Positions 1-5,477 of a DNA stretch of 21,295 nt are shown in pieces. The stretch is taken from assembly GCA_905207905.1 (NCBI GenBank), contig CAJLNC010000048.1:1-21295 (forward strand), in the 5' to 3' direction. The DNA is from an uncultured Lachnospiraceae bacterium (GTDB lineage: Bacteria; Bacillota_A; Clostridia; Lachnospirales; Lachnospiraceae). Every line of letters starts with the position of its first letter. The first letter of the stretch is position 1. Both the position numbers and the translations under genes were made by a program. Under the pieces are notes generated by a model, which was given only the letters and a program-made list of their open reading frames with translations, made no database searches and had not been told where the DNA came from.

Positions 1-55
1 ACTTAAAATCCCGTGGGTAGTGATACCCGTACCGGTTCGATTCCGGTCTGCGGCA
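1..55 (+). tRNA. tRNA-Leu(UAA), 3' part only (5' half outside window)
   Basis: The sequence begins inside the anticodon loop: CTTAAAA gives anticodon TAA. It continues with the long class II variable arm (TGGGTAGTGATACCCG, self-pairing), a T arm ACCGG-TTCGATT-CCGGT at 31-47, the 3' acceptor strand CTGCGGC at 48-54 and discriminator A at 55. No CCA is encoded. The long variable arm, TAA anticodon and A discriminator all fit leucine. The 5' acceptor, D arm and first half of the anticodon stem lie before the window, so pairing with the 5' strand cannot be checked. A phage integrase gene ends 32 bp downstream on the opposite strand, as is usual for a tRNA used as an attachment site. Confidence 0.9.
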
Positions 56-60
56 GTTAA
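31..60. other. probable left attachment site (attL) in the tRNA 3' end
   Basis: Integrases beside a tRNA 3' end normally recombine within the T arm and acceptor strand, and the phage copy restores the tRNA. Here the tRNA 3' end is followed at once by a terminator-like hairpin and the convergent integrase, so the junction most likely lies in or just after the T-arm/acceptor region. I looked for a second copy of this segment at the right end of the window and found none, so attR is outside and the exact core cannot be set. Confidence 0.45.
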
Positions 61-88
61 AAACCCTTGATTTTCAATGGTTTTTTTT
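59..88. terminator. bidirectional hairpin terminator between tRNA-Leu and integrase
   Basis: AAAACC and GGTTTT flank TTGA-TTT-TCAA, giving an interrupted stem with one C/T mismatch. An A run lies on its left and eight T on its right, so transcripts in either direction end in a U run. It would end both the tRNA transcript (plus) and the integrase transcript (minus). It overlaps the integrase stop codon. Confidence 0.6.
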
Positions 89-1133
89 ATTTTGTGTCAT
101 ACTTCGTGTCATACAGCACCGAAAAGTAATCATTGGCAATTCCGTTTATTTCAGCTTCTTTGCTGGCCATGGTGTGCCTATAAACAGATTTTAATACCCC
201 GTCATTTCCCCAGCCGCCGCGCTGCATGATATAACTGTCCGGTATATTCAGAGCGTGCATGATACTGGCAGAGTAATGCCTTAGATCGTGAAAACGGAAA
301 TGAGGAAGCCCTGCGGCCTTTAGAGCACGTCCGAAACGATCAGTAATATTGTTGGGAGTCATATTAACAATTCTACCACGCTTCCCTTCCCATTTCGCTG
401 CAACAAAATCAGGATAATAGATATAACGATCTCCAGCATACGTTTTTGGCTGTCGTATGATCCAGGTATTATCTTCTGTACGGACCATGTTACTGCATAC
501 ATGGACGGTGTTTCCGGATATGTGCCTAGAGTCAAGCGCACATATTTCGCCACGGCGCATAGGGCCGAAGGCTGCAAGCAGAATGGGAAGCTCCAAATCT
601 TTTCCCTCCACATATTTCAATAAACGGCGCAATTCATCATTTGACGGAACATAGATCTGAGGGCGGATCTTCTGTGGCAGAGACGTGTTCAGCGTAAATC
701 CTGGCCGAAAGATCTTCAAAGTGGCAGATATAAGTCCGTGTATGTTGCGGATAGATTTTGGTGACAGATGCAGTGACTCCAGATTGATGGCCTCCTGTAC
801 ATCCTCCGGGGTGATCCGGTCAATATAAAGTGGCATTAAAGTCTGGACATAAGATTTTCTTATACGCTTGTAATCCATAATCGTCCTAGGGGAAAGCACA
901 TTTTCCCGGGATGCAATGTACTGATCGAGAGCTTCAGAAAAGAGTATGGAACTGTTTTTGGAGTTTTCCTTATCAGCGGCCCAGTCTGCAGCAGCTTTTT
1001 CACATTTCCTTTTTCCTTTTGCTGATGGATCATCACAGGTGAAGGAACGATAATGTTTCTTACCGGCATCGTCTGTATAATCGTACACCCTTATTCTCCA
1101 GCTTCCTGATGGCAGTTTCTTTGCAGTTGCCAT
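87..1133 (-). CDS. int: tyrosine-family phage integrase
   Basis: Site-specific recombinase that inserts and excises the prophage at the neighbouring tRNA-Leu. About 348 residues, normal for phage tyrosine integrases with an N-terminal arm-binding region, a SAM-like core-binding domain (about residues 60-140) and a C-terminal catalytic domain. The catalytic set is visible: the first Arg in GPMRRGEI (about residue 193), Lys in QPKT, HDLRH (His282, Arg285), Trp in GGWG (about 308) and the nucleophile Tyr in VYRH (about 318). Start: the ATG at 1133 has AGGAGG seven bases upstream. Another in-frame ATG two codons earlier (1139) lies only one base from the Shine-Dalgarno, so it is unlikely. It is transcribed toward the tRNA. 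No excisionase gene is recognisable beside it. Confidence 0.95.
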   Translation of the reverse strand: MATAKKLPSGSWRIRVYDYTDDAGKKHYRSFTCDDPSAKGKRKCEKAAADWAADKENSKNSSILFSEALDQYIASRENVLSPRTIMDYKRIRKSYVQTLMPLYIDRITPEDVQEAINLESLHLSPKSIRNIHGLISATLKIFRPGFTLNTSLPQKIRPQIYVPSNDELRRLLKYVEGKDLELPILLAAFGPMRRGEICALDSRHISGNTVHVCSNMVRTEDNTWIIRQPKTYAGDRYIYYPDFVAAKWEGKRGRIVNMTPNNITDRFGRALKAAGLPHFRFHDLRHYSASIMHALNIPDSYIMQRGGWGNDGVLKSVYRHTMASKEAEINGIANDYFSVLYDTKYDTK

Positions 1134-1187
1134 AAACATTCCTCCTTTTGGGTATAAAAAATAGGCTATGCAAGCCCTGGAGGATTG

Positions 1188-1290
1188 TGGTATAATCTTC
1201 TTGTTGAGGGATGATTGTGCCGGTCCTTTTGGGCTGTATAGTTATCTATGTAAGACCGTCTGGTGTTGGTAGCACCGGGCGGTTTTGCTA
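1188..1290 (+). ncRNA. candidate small RNA (or tiny ORF) between integrase and Abi gene
   Basis: On the plus strand an extended -10 promoter TGGTATAAT lies at 1188-1196, with only a weak -35 (ATGCAA-like, 1168-1173). It predicts a start near 1203. About 50 bases later there is an 11-bp stem with two G-U pairs (arms ACCGTCTGGTG and CACCGGGCGGT, six-base loop) followed by TTTT at 1282-1285. This would give a roughly 80-90 nt RNA, convergent with the Abi gene and divergent from the integrase. A GTG at 1217 with GAGGG upstream could start a small hydrophobic peptide (MPVLLGCIVIYV), but that frame then runs antisense into the Abi gene. Whether the RNA or the peptide matters is open. Confidence 0.4.
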
Positions 1291-1307
1291 TTTAATAAAA
1301 GTATATA

Positions 1308-2270
1308 CTACTTCAAAGATAATAGTTTATTGCGCCAATCTTGTGGAAATCCCATACAAGAAAGCACATCTTCCTCCGAAAGAACTTTTAATTTAGCACT
1401 CAAGGTTCGTAATTCATTATTTAATTGCTTGATAACAATACGAAACTCGTTGCGTGATAACATGAGCTTGAATATTATCATAATTGCAAATAAATCACGC
1501 TTTCCGTATTCAAATTCATTTCCGTTTATTTTGGGTATATTTAGTTCCACGTGTAATTTCATGTCAACCAGTGGCCTTCTTGTGCGAAAACAATATAAGC
1601 GATTACTATGAGCGCAAATGTTTCGAACAGAAGAAAGAAAAGTAAGAATACTGGTTAGTTCGTTTTCTTGTAAATCAAAAATCTTTGCAATTTCTTGCCG
1701 TTCTGGTTGTTTCATAAGACTATAAAATTTGCTTATTGTCCCCAGCGTAAGGATACCATTTAATACCCAAAGAGGAATATATCCATGTGTCGTTAAGTAA
1801 TGTCTAATACTCGGATCAGAAGATCTGCTGCTGATTTGTTTTTGGATTTCAGCAATTAGATTTGAAATATTTTTTGCAGCGTCTCGTTGGGTAGTATCAA
1901 AATTTCCGTATTTCAAATAATTATCATGACCGTAACGTTCAGAAAATGAATATGCAATTAAATTTTTTATATTTGTCTCTATTTGAAGAATATTTTTTAA
2001 AAATACCGAGCGTATCTTTTTATCAAAAAAGCACAGGTAATAGATTTCGTCCACTGTTGTACCAGGTTTATATTGATCTGGATAAATATTACGTCCATTA
2101 CTGTCTTTTTCTAGAAATAGCATTTTGTACCCATTGATAAGATTATAGTATCCTTCATGCTGAAGTGAACGTTTTGCCATTCCGCGTAATTCACGTGTTG
2201 ATAAATCGATTCCGCGCCCTTTTAGTATATCGAGCATTTGATCGTATGTTTTGAAAACTTTTTCTTCCAT
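1308..2270 (-). CDS. Abi_2 / AbiD-AbiF-type abortive infection protein (HEPN family)
   Basis: Probable phage-exclusion protein acting in the cytoplasm, expected to cut or otherwise attack RNA when a second phage infects. 320 residues, the usual length for the Abi_2 family. Visible hallmarks: the N-terminal block TYDQMLDILKGRGI, the family motif YYNLINGYK (about residues 41-49), LQIETNIKNLIAY (about 95-107), and the HEPN active-site motif R-N-x3-H in RNICAH (Arg216-His221), followed by NRLYCF. Start ATG at 2270 has AGGAG eight bases upstream. On the minus strand it is preceded by a short promoter-driven structured RNA (2290-2371), the arrangement described for abiF-associated RNAs. It is AT-rich compared with the replication genes and sits in the accessory slot between integrase and repressor, so it is probably a cargo gene expressed in the lysogen. 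Confidence 0.85.
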   Translation of the reverse strand: MEEKVFKTYDQMLDILKGRGIDLSTRELRGMAKRSLQHEGYYNLINGYKMLFLEKDSNGRNIYPDQYKPGTTVDEIYYLCFFDKKIRSVFLKNILQIETNIKNLIAYSFSERYGHDNYLKYGNFDTTQRDAAKNISNLIAEIQKQISSRSSDPSIRHYLTTHGYIPLWVLNGILTLGTISKFYSLMKQPERQEIAKIFDLQENELTSILTFLSSVRNICAHSNRLYCFRTRRPLVDMKLHVELNIPKINGNEFEYGKRDLFAIMIIFKLMLSRNEFRIVIKQLNNELRTLSAKLKVLSEEDVLSCMGFPQDWRNKLLSLK

Positions 2271-2289
2271 GTATAAATTCTCCTAGCAA

Positions 2290-2371
2290 ATAAAAAGACC
2301 CGGGGCCCGAAGGACACCCGAGTACGTTCCAGATATTATATGCATTTAAGAGAAGAATATCCCTTAAATGT
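2290..2371 (-). ncRNA. abiF-type structured RNA upstream of the Abi gene
   Basis: The predicted transcript starts near 2371 and ends near 2290 (about 80 nt). Hairpin A (2344-2369) has arms ATTTAAGGGA and TCTCTTAAAT, ten pairs with one G-U. Hairpin B (2298-2323) has arms ACTCGGG and CCCGGGT with an inner GTCC-TTC-GGGC stem and one bulge, followed by TTTTT (minus strand, 2292-2296), i.e. an intrinsic terminator. GATATT in the apical part of hairpin A (2356-2361) is exactly complementary to AATATC in the linker (2332-2337), so a pseudoknot is possible. The Abi ORF follows 20 bases later on the same strand. Known: an Rfam abiF RNA motif has been reported upstream of Abi_2 genes. The match here rests on position and architecture, not on a covariance search. 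Confidence 0.7.
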
Positions 2372-2377
2372 ACAATA

Positions 2378-2406
2378 ATAATATCATGCAAAAAGTAAGC
2401 TGTCAA
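2378..2406 (-). promoter_or_regulatory. strong promoter of the Abi-associated RNA
   Basis: Reading the minus strand, TTGACA at 2401-2406, a 17-base spacer, then TATTAT at 2378-2383 with TG one base upstream (extended -10). This is close to sigma-A consensus and implies constitutive expression in the lysogen, starting near 2371. Confidence 0.75.
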
Positions 2407-2422
2407 TAACAAAACTATAGCA

Positions 2423-2454
2423 TGTGGAAAACATGTTGACAACTGTGTGGATAA
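2423..2454 (+). promoter_or_regulatory. two DnaA-box-like sites upstream of the Abi RNA promoter
   Basis: TGTGGAAAA (2423-2431) and TGTGGATAA (2446-2454) read on the other strand as TTTTCCACA and TTATCCACA. The second is a perfect consensus DnaA box and the first has one mismatch. Starts are 23 bp apart. They lie just behind the -35 of the Abi RNA promoter. Function is inferred only from the match to the consensus. Confidence 0.4.
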
Positions 2455-2511
2455 TATTGTTATATTACATATTTTCTGTACTCAGGTAAGTATATTATTG
2501 TCAATGTGCGC

Positions 2512-2530
2512 CCCCCTGCGGAGCAGGGGG
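2512..2530 (-). terminator. GC-rich stem-loop after the DUF5067 gene (possible terminator)
   Basis: CCCCCTGC and GCAGGGGG form an eight-pair, nearly all-GC stem with a three-base loop, 14 bases after the stop codon of the secreted-protein gene. No U run follows on either strand, so it may be a weak or factor-assisted terminator or an mRNA 3'-end stabiliser. The rest of 2371-2544 is AT-rich and holds no gene that I can support. Confidence 0.4.
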
Positions 2531-2544
2531 CAACATCCTATTAA

Positions 2545-3090
2545 TTATTCAGCGGACAATTCTTCATATTTTTTTAGAAGTTCATCGTATTGCGTTTTCA
2601 ACTCTTCATACATGGTTTTATAATCTTGCTCTGTTTCATCTTCGGAAGTTCCGGTTTCAGATAAATCGAAAGTGCATTTTGCGTATTCGCTATCAAAATT
2701 AAAAATTGGAGAAACTTCCACGTCGATCGGAGAAGAACCAGAACATTCAAAGGTGTCGTAATATTTCAATGTAGATCCAGGCTGGACTTTGGTTAGAGAA
2801 TCATGATAACCATCTGGAGTGTTTGAACTATAGGAACTTTCCAGTTCGACTCCATCTTGAAAAGCATTAATGGAAAATTCAAAACAGGGAGAATTTGATT
2901 CGCTAGAGTTATTTTGATATTCCAGTAAAACAAATATAACATTTTCTTCTGGATTGAGTTCATACCCAACGACATCTACTGTTCCTGTTTCCCCGTCTAA
3001 ATGCGCCAACGGTTCAGCATAAGCAGTAAGTGCCTGTCCCATAATAACAGTTGCCATCATACTTCCAATTAATAGTTTTTTCTTACTCAT
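2545..3090 (-). CDS. secreted DUF5067-like protein with C-terminal coiled coil
   Basis: 181 residues. Residues 1-26 are a clear Sec signal peptide (KKK, hydrophobic core, AYA before EPL). There is no lipobox cysteine, so it is probably released or wall-trapped. The middle (about 38-140) resembles DUF5067: a strand-rich domain with LLEYQNNS, then AFQDGVELE, then VQPGSTLKYYDTFE. An acidic linker and a short coiled coil (about 155-181, YKTMYEELKTQYDELLKKYE) end the protein. Start ATG 3090 has GAGAGG upstream. It lies behind the ImmA-like and repressor genes on the same strand and could be co-expressed with them in the lysogen. An exported protein in this slot is a typical cargo gene that may change the surface of the host cell. 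Its molecular role is unknown. Confidence 0.75.
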   Translation of the reverse strand: MSKKKLLIGSMMATVIMGQALTAYAEPLAHLDGETGTVDVVGYELNPEENVIFVLLEYQNNSSESNSPCFEFSINAFQDGVELESSYSSNTPDGYHDSLTKVQPGSTLKYYDTFECSGSSPIDVEVSPIFNFDSEYAKCTFDLSETGTSEDETEQDYKTMYEELKTQYDELLKKYEELSAE

Positions 3091-3139
3091 AACTCATACC
3101 TCTCTTTTCTTTTGATTTTTATTAAAACGCCGCAACGGT

Positions 3140-3616
3140 TTAATCTGAGATTTTTTCCATTACAATAAGCGTCGGTTCAAAAAAAATTATATAATTGTCA
3201 ACAGGCGCACAAATACCATAGTGCCTGCGGTACTGCTCCAAAGCATCCATTAGAAACTCTTCCGTTACATCTAGAAAATCTGCGGTATCATGCAAATTCT
3301 GGCAGCCGTGTTTGTACGCTTGAATTATGCCGCATAAGCCTACTTTTTTGTTGTAGGCCCATATTCGAGCCCGTAGCTCCTGTTTTCGATTTCCAACAGC
3401 ATCCAAATCTATAATGTCACCATGCGATGTATAGTAGTGTCCAAGTTCTTCCGCCAAGATGCAAGAACGTTCGGTATCACTTTCAATGTCTTGGCTGATA
3501 GCTACGGTTTTATCGCAGTACAGCCCCTTCAGTCTTGTACCAGAGAAATCGTAACGTTCTATCACGCGCAAACCGTCTACAGACGCCGTATCTAATAACT
3601 TTTCATACGAATTCAA
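3140..3616 (-). CDS. ImmA/IrrE-family metallopeptidase-like protein
   Basis: About 158 residues. The family usually cleaves the neighbouring phage repressor after damage or a host signal, releasing the early promoter. The helix ILAEELGHYYTSHGDI (about residues 56-71) is the zinc-binding region, but the canonical HExxH reads E-E-L-G-H, so the first His is replaced by Glu. Conserved NRKQELRARIWAYNKKVGL and a C-terminal YRRHYG follow. Start: I chose TTG at 3616 (MNSYEKLLD) because GAGG lies about eight bases upstream and the protein then begins as relatives do. The frame is open back to a TTG at 3667, which has no Shine-Dalgarno. The gene lies 60 bp behind the repressor, the standard ImmR-ImmA order, and is transcribed from the same promoter. 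Confidence 0.85.
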   Translation of the reverse strand: MNSYEKLLDTASVDGLRVIERYDFSGTRLKGLYCDKTVAISQDIESDTERSCILAEELGHYYTSHGDIIDLDAVGNRKQELRARIWAYNKKVGLCGIIQAYKHGCQNLHDTADFLDVTEEFLMDALEQYRRHYGICAPVDNYIIFFEPTLIVMEKISD

Positions 3617-3676
3617 TATGTTATCCTCATAATTTAAAATTAATCTACTAATAGAATAAAGGTACAAAAAAGCAGA

Positions 3677-3985
3677 TTATTTTCTGCTTGATTTTACAAA
3701 AGCGGCGAATTCCCGGATTTTATTAAGTTCCTCTTCGGTGTATTCGTCACCATCAAAGTGAGCGGCTATGGTGGTAGGCTCTTCGTTAATACCCAATAAT
3801 GTGTCCGCAGATATGTTTAGCAAATCTGCAATTTTTTTAATTGTTTGAACATTAGGTTCCCGATTTCCACTTTCGTACAACGAATATGTAGACTTTGCAA
3901 CTCCAATGCCGTCCGCAACCTCTTTTTGGGACATTCCTTTACTTTCTCTTGCAATTTTTAGGTTTTCATTAAATTTATCGCCCAT
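3677..3985 (-). CDS. CI-like XRE-family phage repressor
   Basis: 102 residues. An N-terminal lambda-repressor-type helix-turn-helix (about residues 5-60: KGMSQKEVADGIGVAKSTYS, then YESGNREPN, then IKKIADLLNISADTLLG) binds DNA. The short acidic C-terminus probably mediates multimerisation or recognition by the ImmA-like protein. It should bind the 15-bp palindromes in 4016-4123 and shut off the early promoter while controlling its own. Start ATG 3985 has GGAGG eight bases upstream. A GTG five codons earlier lies inside that Shine-Dalgarno and is not used. It is transcribed from a full-consensus promoter at 4010-4038 that has an operator-like half-site in its spacer, which suggests autorepression. 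Confidence 0.9.
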   Translation of the reverse strand: MGDKFNENLKIARESKGMSQKEVADGIGVAKSTYSLYESGNREPNVQTIKKIADLLNISADTLLGINEEPTTIAAHFDGDEYTEEELNKIREFAAFVKSSRK

Positions 3986-4009
3986 ATTAAAGTCCTCCAC
4001 TTATTTTTG

Positions 4010-4038
4010 ATTATATATAAGAAATGTAAACGTGTCAA
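4010..4038 (-). promoter_or_regulatory. repressor (lysogeny) promoter, full consensus
   Basis: On the minus strand, TTGACA (4033-4038), a 17-base spacer and TATAAT (4010-4015) match sigma-A consensus exactly. The spacer contains the half-site TGTAAA of the outermost operator (4025-4030 on the plus strand). It drives the repressor and ImmA-like genes. Confidence 0.88.
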
Positions 4039-4123
4039 CAAAAAAGTTTGCAAAATGCAAATAAAACTATTGACAAGTTTACAAAATGCAACTATACTAC
4101 AATTAAAGTTTGCGAAACGCAAA
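4016..4123. promoter_or_regulatory. repressor operator array, four sites at 31-bp spacing
   Basis: Three palindromes of the form TTTGCx-AAA-xGCAAA: O1 4047-4061 (TTTGCAAAATGCAAA, perfect), O2 4078-4092 (TTTACAAAATGCAAC, imperfect), O3 4109-4123 (TTTGCGAAACGCAAA, perfect). A fourth site (4016-4030) has the central AAA and a good right half TGTAAA but a poor left half. Centres are at 4023, 4054, 4085 and 4116, exactly 31 bp apart (about three helical turns). O2 fills the early-promoter spacer, the weak site fills the repressor-promoter spacer, O1 lies between the two -35 boxes, and O3 lies in the early transcript leader. One face of the helix would be covered by repressor in a lysogen. Confidence 0.85.
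4070..4098 (+). promoter_or_regulatory. early lytic promoter
   Basis: TTGACA (4070-4075), a 17-base spacer that is almost entirely operator O2, then TATACT (4093-4098). The start is predicted near 4105, inside or just before operator O3. It drives the early operon from the Cro-like gene onward, and repressor binding at O2 would directly exclude RNA polymerase. Confidence 0.88.
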
Positions 4124-4139
4124 CAAAGGAGGTGATATA

Positions 4140-4340
4140 TTGTTCAGAAATTTAGAAGCCGAGCAAGCAAGGCTTGGTCTAAACAATACTGACATGGCAA
4201 AAAAATTAGGCATTTCCAGAGTTTCTTATGAAAACAAAAAAAAGAGTGGAAAATTCACTACGTTCGAAATTAAAACCATGTGCAAAATGTTTAGATGTAA
4301 GTTTGATTACCTTTTTGCAACAGATGAGGAGGTGAGGTAA
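4140..4340 (+). CDS. Cro-like XRE-family regulator
   Basis: 66 residues, almost all one helix-turn-helix domain: LGLNNTDMAKKLGISRVSYE (about residues 12-31) followed by FTTFEIKTMCKMFRCKFDYL. First gene of the early operon, the normal place for a Cro-type repressor that turns down the lysogeny promoter. Start: TTG at 4140 with a very strong AAGGAGGTG five to seven bases upstream. The frame is open to a TTG at 4110, but that lies inside operator O3 and has no ribosome site. Its own operators are probably the same 31-bp array. Confidence 0.85.
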   Translation: MFRNLEAEQARLGLNNTDMAKKLGISRVSYENKKKSGKFTTFEIKTMCKMFRCKFDYLFATDEEVR

Positions 4341-4586
4341 ATGCCAAAAACAAACCTGTGCAAACCGAGAGAGGATCCCAGAGGGAAAGAGCTCAGAGCG
4401 ATTATCCTTGGCGGGATGGCGCGAAAGGATATCAATACCAAAAAGGATCTGTCCAAGAAAACCAACATAAAAGCAAGCACTCTAAGCGCTCATTTTAATA
4501 ATCCGGAGGATATGCGCTTGGGAGAGCTGTGGGCCATCATTGATCTTTTGAAACTGGAAGAGCAAGACAAAATTAAAATTTTATAG
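4341..4586 (+). CDS. small HTH phage regulator
   Basis: 81 residues. The segment INTKKDLSKKTNIKASTLSA (about residues 31-50) is a helix-turn-helix of the XRE/Cro type, followed by FNNPEDMRLGELWAIIDLLK. A second small DNA-binding protein behind Cro is common in Clostridia phages and may tune the early operon. Start ATG directly follows the stop of the previous gene, with GAGGAGGTGAGG just upstream, so the pair is translationally coupled. The specific role is not known. Confidence 0.7.
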   Translation: MPKTNLCKPREDPRGKELRAIILGGMARKDINTKKDLSKKTNIKASTLSAHFNNPEDMRLGELWAIIDLLKLEEQDKIKIL

Positions 4587-4598
4587 GGAGGACAAGCC

Positions 4599-4829
4599 GT
4601 GAGATATTATGCAGCAATTATCACCGGGATGCTGACCGGGATCACATCCATGGCAGCATTGTGGAATTGGACAACCATGGATGTGTTGGAGATAGCCGTC
4701 TGGGCTGTATTGATCTACCTGGCTGCCATGTGTGCGGTGCTCTGGGCCACAGAGTCCAAAAAGAACCAGACCAGAAAGCATATGAAGCCTCAGATCTATG
4801 ACCTTAAGGAGGGTGGATATGGAAGATAG
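4599..4829 (+). CDS. small two-helix membrane protein, unknown function
   Basis: 76 residues. GTG start at 4599 with GGGAGG about eight bases upstream. Two predicted transmembrane segments (about residues 3-23, YYAAIITGMLTGITSMAALW, and 28-49, VLEIAVWAVLIYLAAMCAVL) with a charged tail TESKKNQTRKHMK, probably cytoplasmic. Its place in the early operon rules out a classical holin expressed late. I do not recognise a family. It overlaps the next gene by 11 bases. Confidence 0.65.
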   Translation: MRYYAAIITGMLTGITSMAALWNWTTMDVLEIAVWAVLIYLAAMCAVLWATESKKNQTRKHMKPQIYDLKEGGYGR

Positions 4830-5013
4830 GACATTGAAAGATACGCTGGATGCGCTGAGAAGCAGTGAGGATCCTTATGAGCGGGGCATAGCAAGAGGGG
4901 TAGAAATCACTATGAAAGCATTGGGACAGTGGACATATGAAGACAATAAAGAAAATAGCCCCGGCGCTCTGCCCAGCAACCGGGACTCAGAAATTATTAC
5001 AAGGTCATTATAG
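4819..5013 (+). CDS. small early phage protein, unknown function
   Basis: 64 residues, highly charged and without a recognisable domain. ATG at 4819 is preceded by AAGGAGG with six bases between. An in-frame ATG seven codons earlier lies upstream of that site and is rejected. It overlaps the membrane-protein gene, which suggests coupled translation. The motif SSEDPYERGIARGVEITMKA recalls small acidic phage early proteins, but no function can be given. Confidence 0.6.
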   Translation: MEDRTLKDTLDALRSSEDPYERGIARGVEITMKALGQWTYEDNKENSPGALPSNRDSEIITRSL

Positions 5014-5036
5014 GCCGGAAACAGGAGGAAGTCAAG

Positions 5037-5255
5037 ATGTCAAGTTTGTATGAATTAACAGATGAATATAAGGTTGTGGAGGACATGCTTTATGATCCGG
5101 AAGTGGATGAGCAGACGGTGATTGACACGCTTGAGGCGATCAGCGGGGGGATTGAGGATAAGGCAGACAACTGCGCCAAGCTGATCCGGGAGCTGAAGGC
5201 GGATGCGGACAAGCTGGCGCATGACGGACCGGGAGGAGCTGCCGATGGATGTTAG
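5037..5255 (+). CDS. truncated Gp157-like phage protein
   Basis: 72 residues. The start MSSLYELTDEYKVVEDML and the following IDTLEAISGGIEDKADNCAK are characteristic of the first third of the siphovirus Gp157 family, whose members are usually about 150-170 residues and were linked to phage resistance in Streptococcus thermophilus phage work. The coiled-coil remainder is missing: after RELKADADKLAHDG the frame runs into unrelated residues (PGGAADGC) and stops. The final 11 bases overlap the start of the next gene. It is either a deletion remnant or a miniature version. ATG 5037 has AGGAGG upstream, so it is probably still translated. Confidence 0.7.
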   Translation: MSSLYELTDEYKVVEDMLYDPEVDEQTVIDTLEAISGGIEDKADNCAKLIRELKADADKLAHDGPGGAADGC

Positions 5256-5439
5256 ACTGGTGGATGCCGAGAGAGCGGCCCGGCTGAGGAAAGTCGCCGA
5301 GGGCCTGATGTGCAATGGCGGCTATGCAGATCGGATCCGCGGATCCGGAATTATGTGGACGCTGGCAGAGCTGGATCTGCTGGATGACATAGAAAACGCC
5401 CTGACCGCCGGCAAGCAAAGTCAGGGCACAAACAAATAA
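5245..5439 (+). CDS. small early phage protein, unknown function
   Basis: 64 residues, starting at ATG 5245 with GGAGGAG six bases upstream inside the end of the Gp157 remnant. Amphipathic helices (VDAERAARLRKVAEGLMC, then IMWTLAELDLLDDIENALTA) suggest a small helical bundle. No domain is recognised. Near the end, GCCCTGA (5398-5404) and TCAGGGC (5421-5427) form an inverted repeat, but without a T run. Just after the stop is a perfect 7-bp inverted repeat GCTGTAT-T-ATACAGC (5445-5459) in front of the next ribosome binding site. Confidence 0.6.
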   Translation: MDVRLVDAERAARLRKVAEGLMCNGGYADRIRGSGIMWTLAELDLLDDIENALTAGKQSQGTNK

Positions 5440-5477
5440 ACACAGCTGTATTATACAGCGGAAAGGATGAAAATACA

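Noticed and set aside
1211..1396. 61-codon plus-strand ORF after the integrase
   Set aside because: It reads through the terminator stem and then antisense into the Abi gene. Only the first dozen hydrophobic residues look possible, so it is mentioned under the small RNA rather than called as a gene.
2436..2470. Plus-strand promoter (TTGACA at 2436-2441 with an AT-rich -10)
   Set aside because: No good -10 at 16-18 bases and no plus-strand gene or RNA follows. The sequence is better explained by the DnaA-box-like pair.
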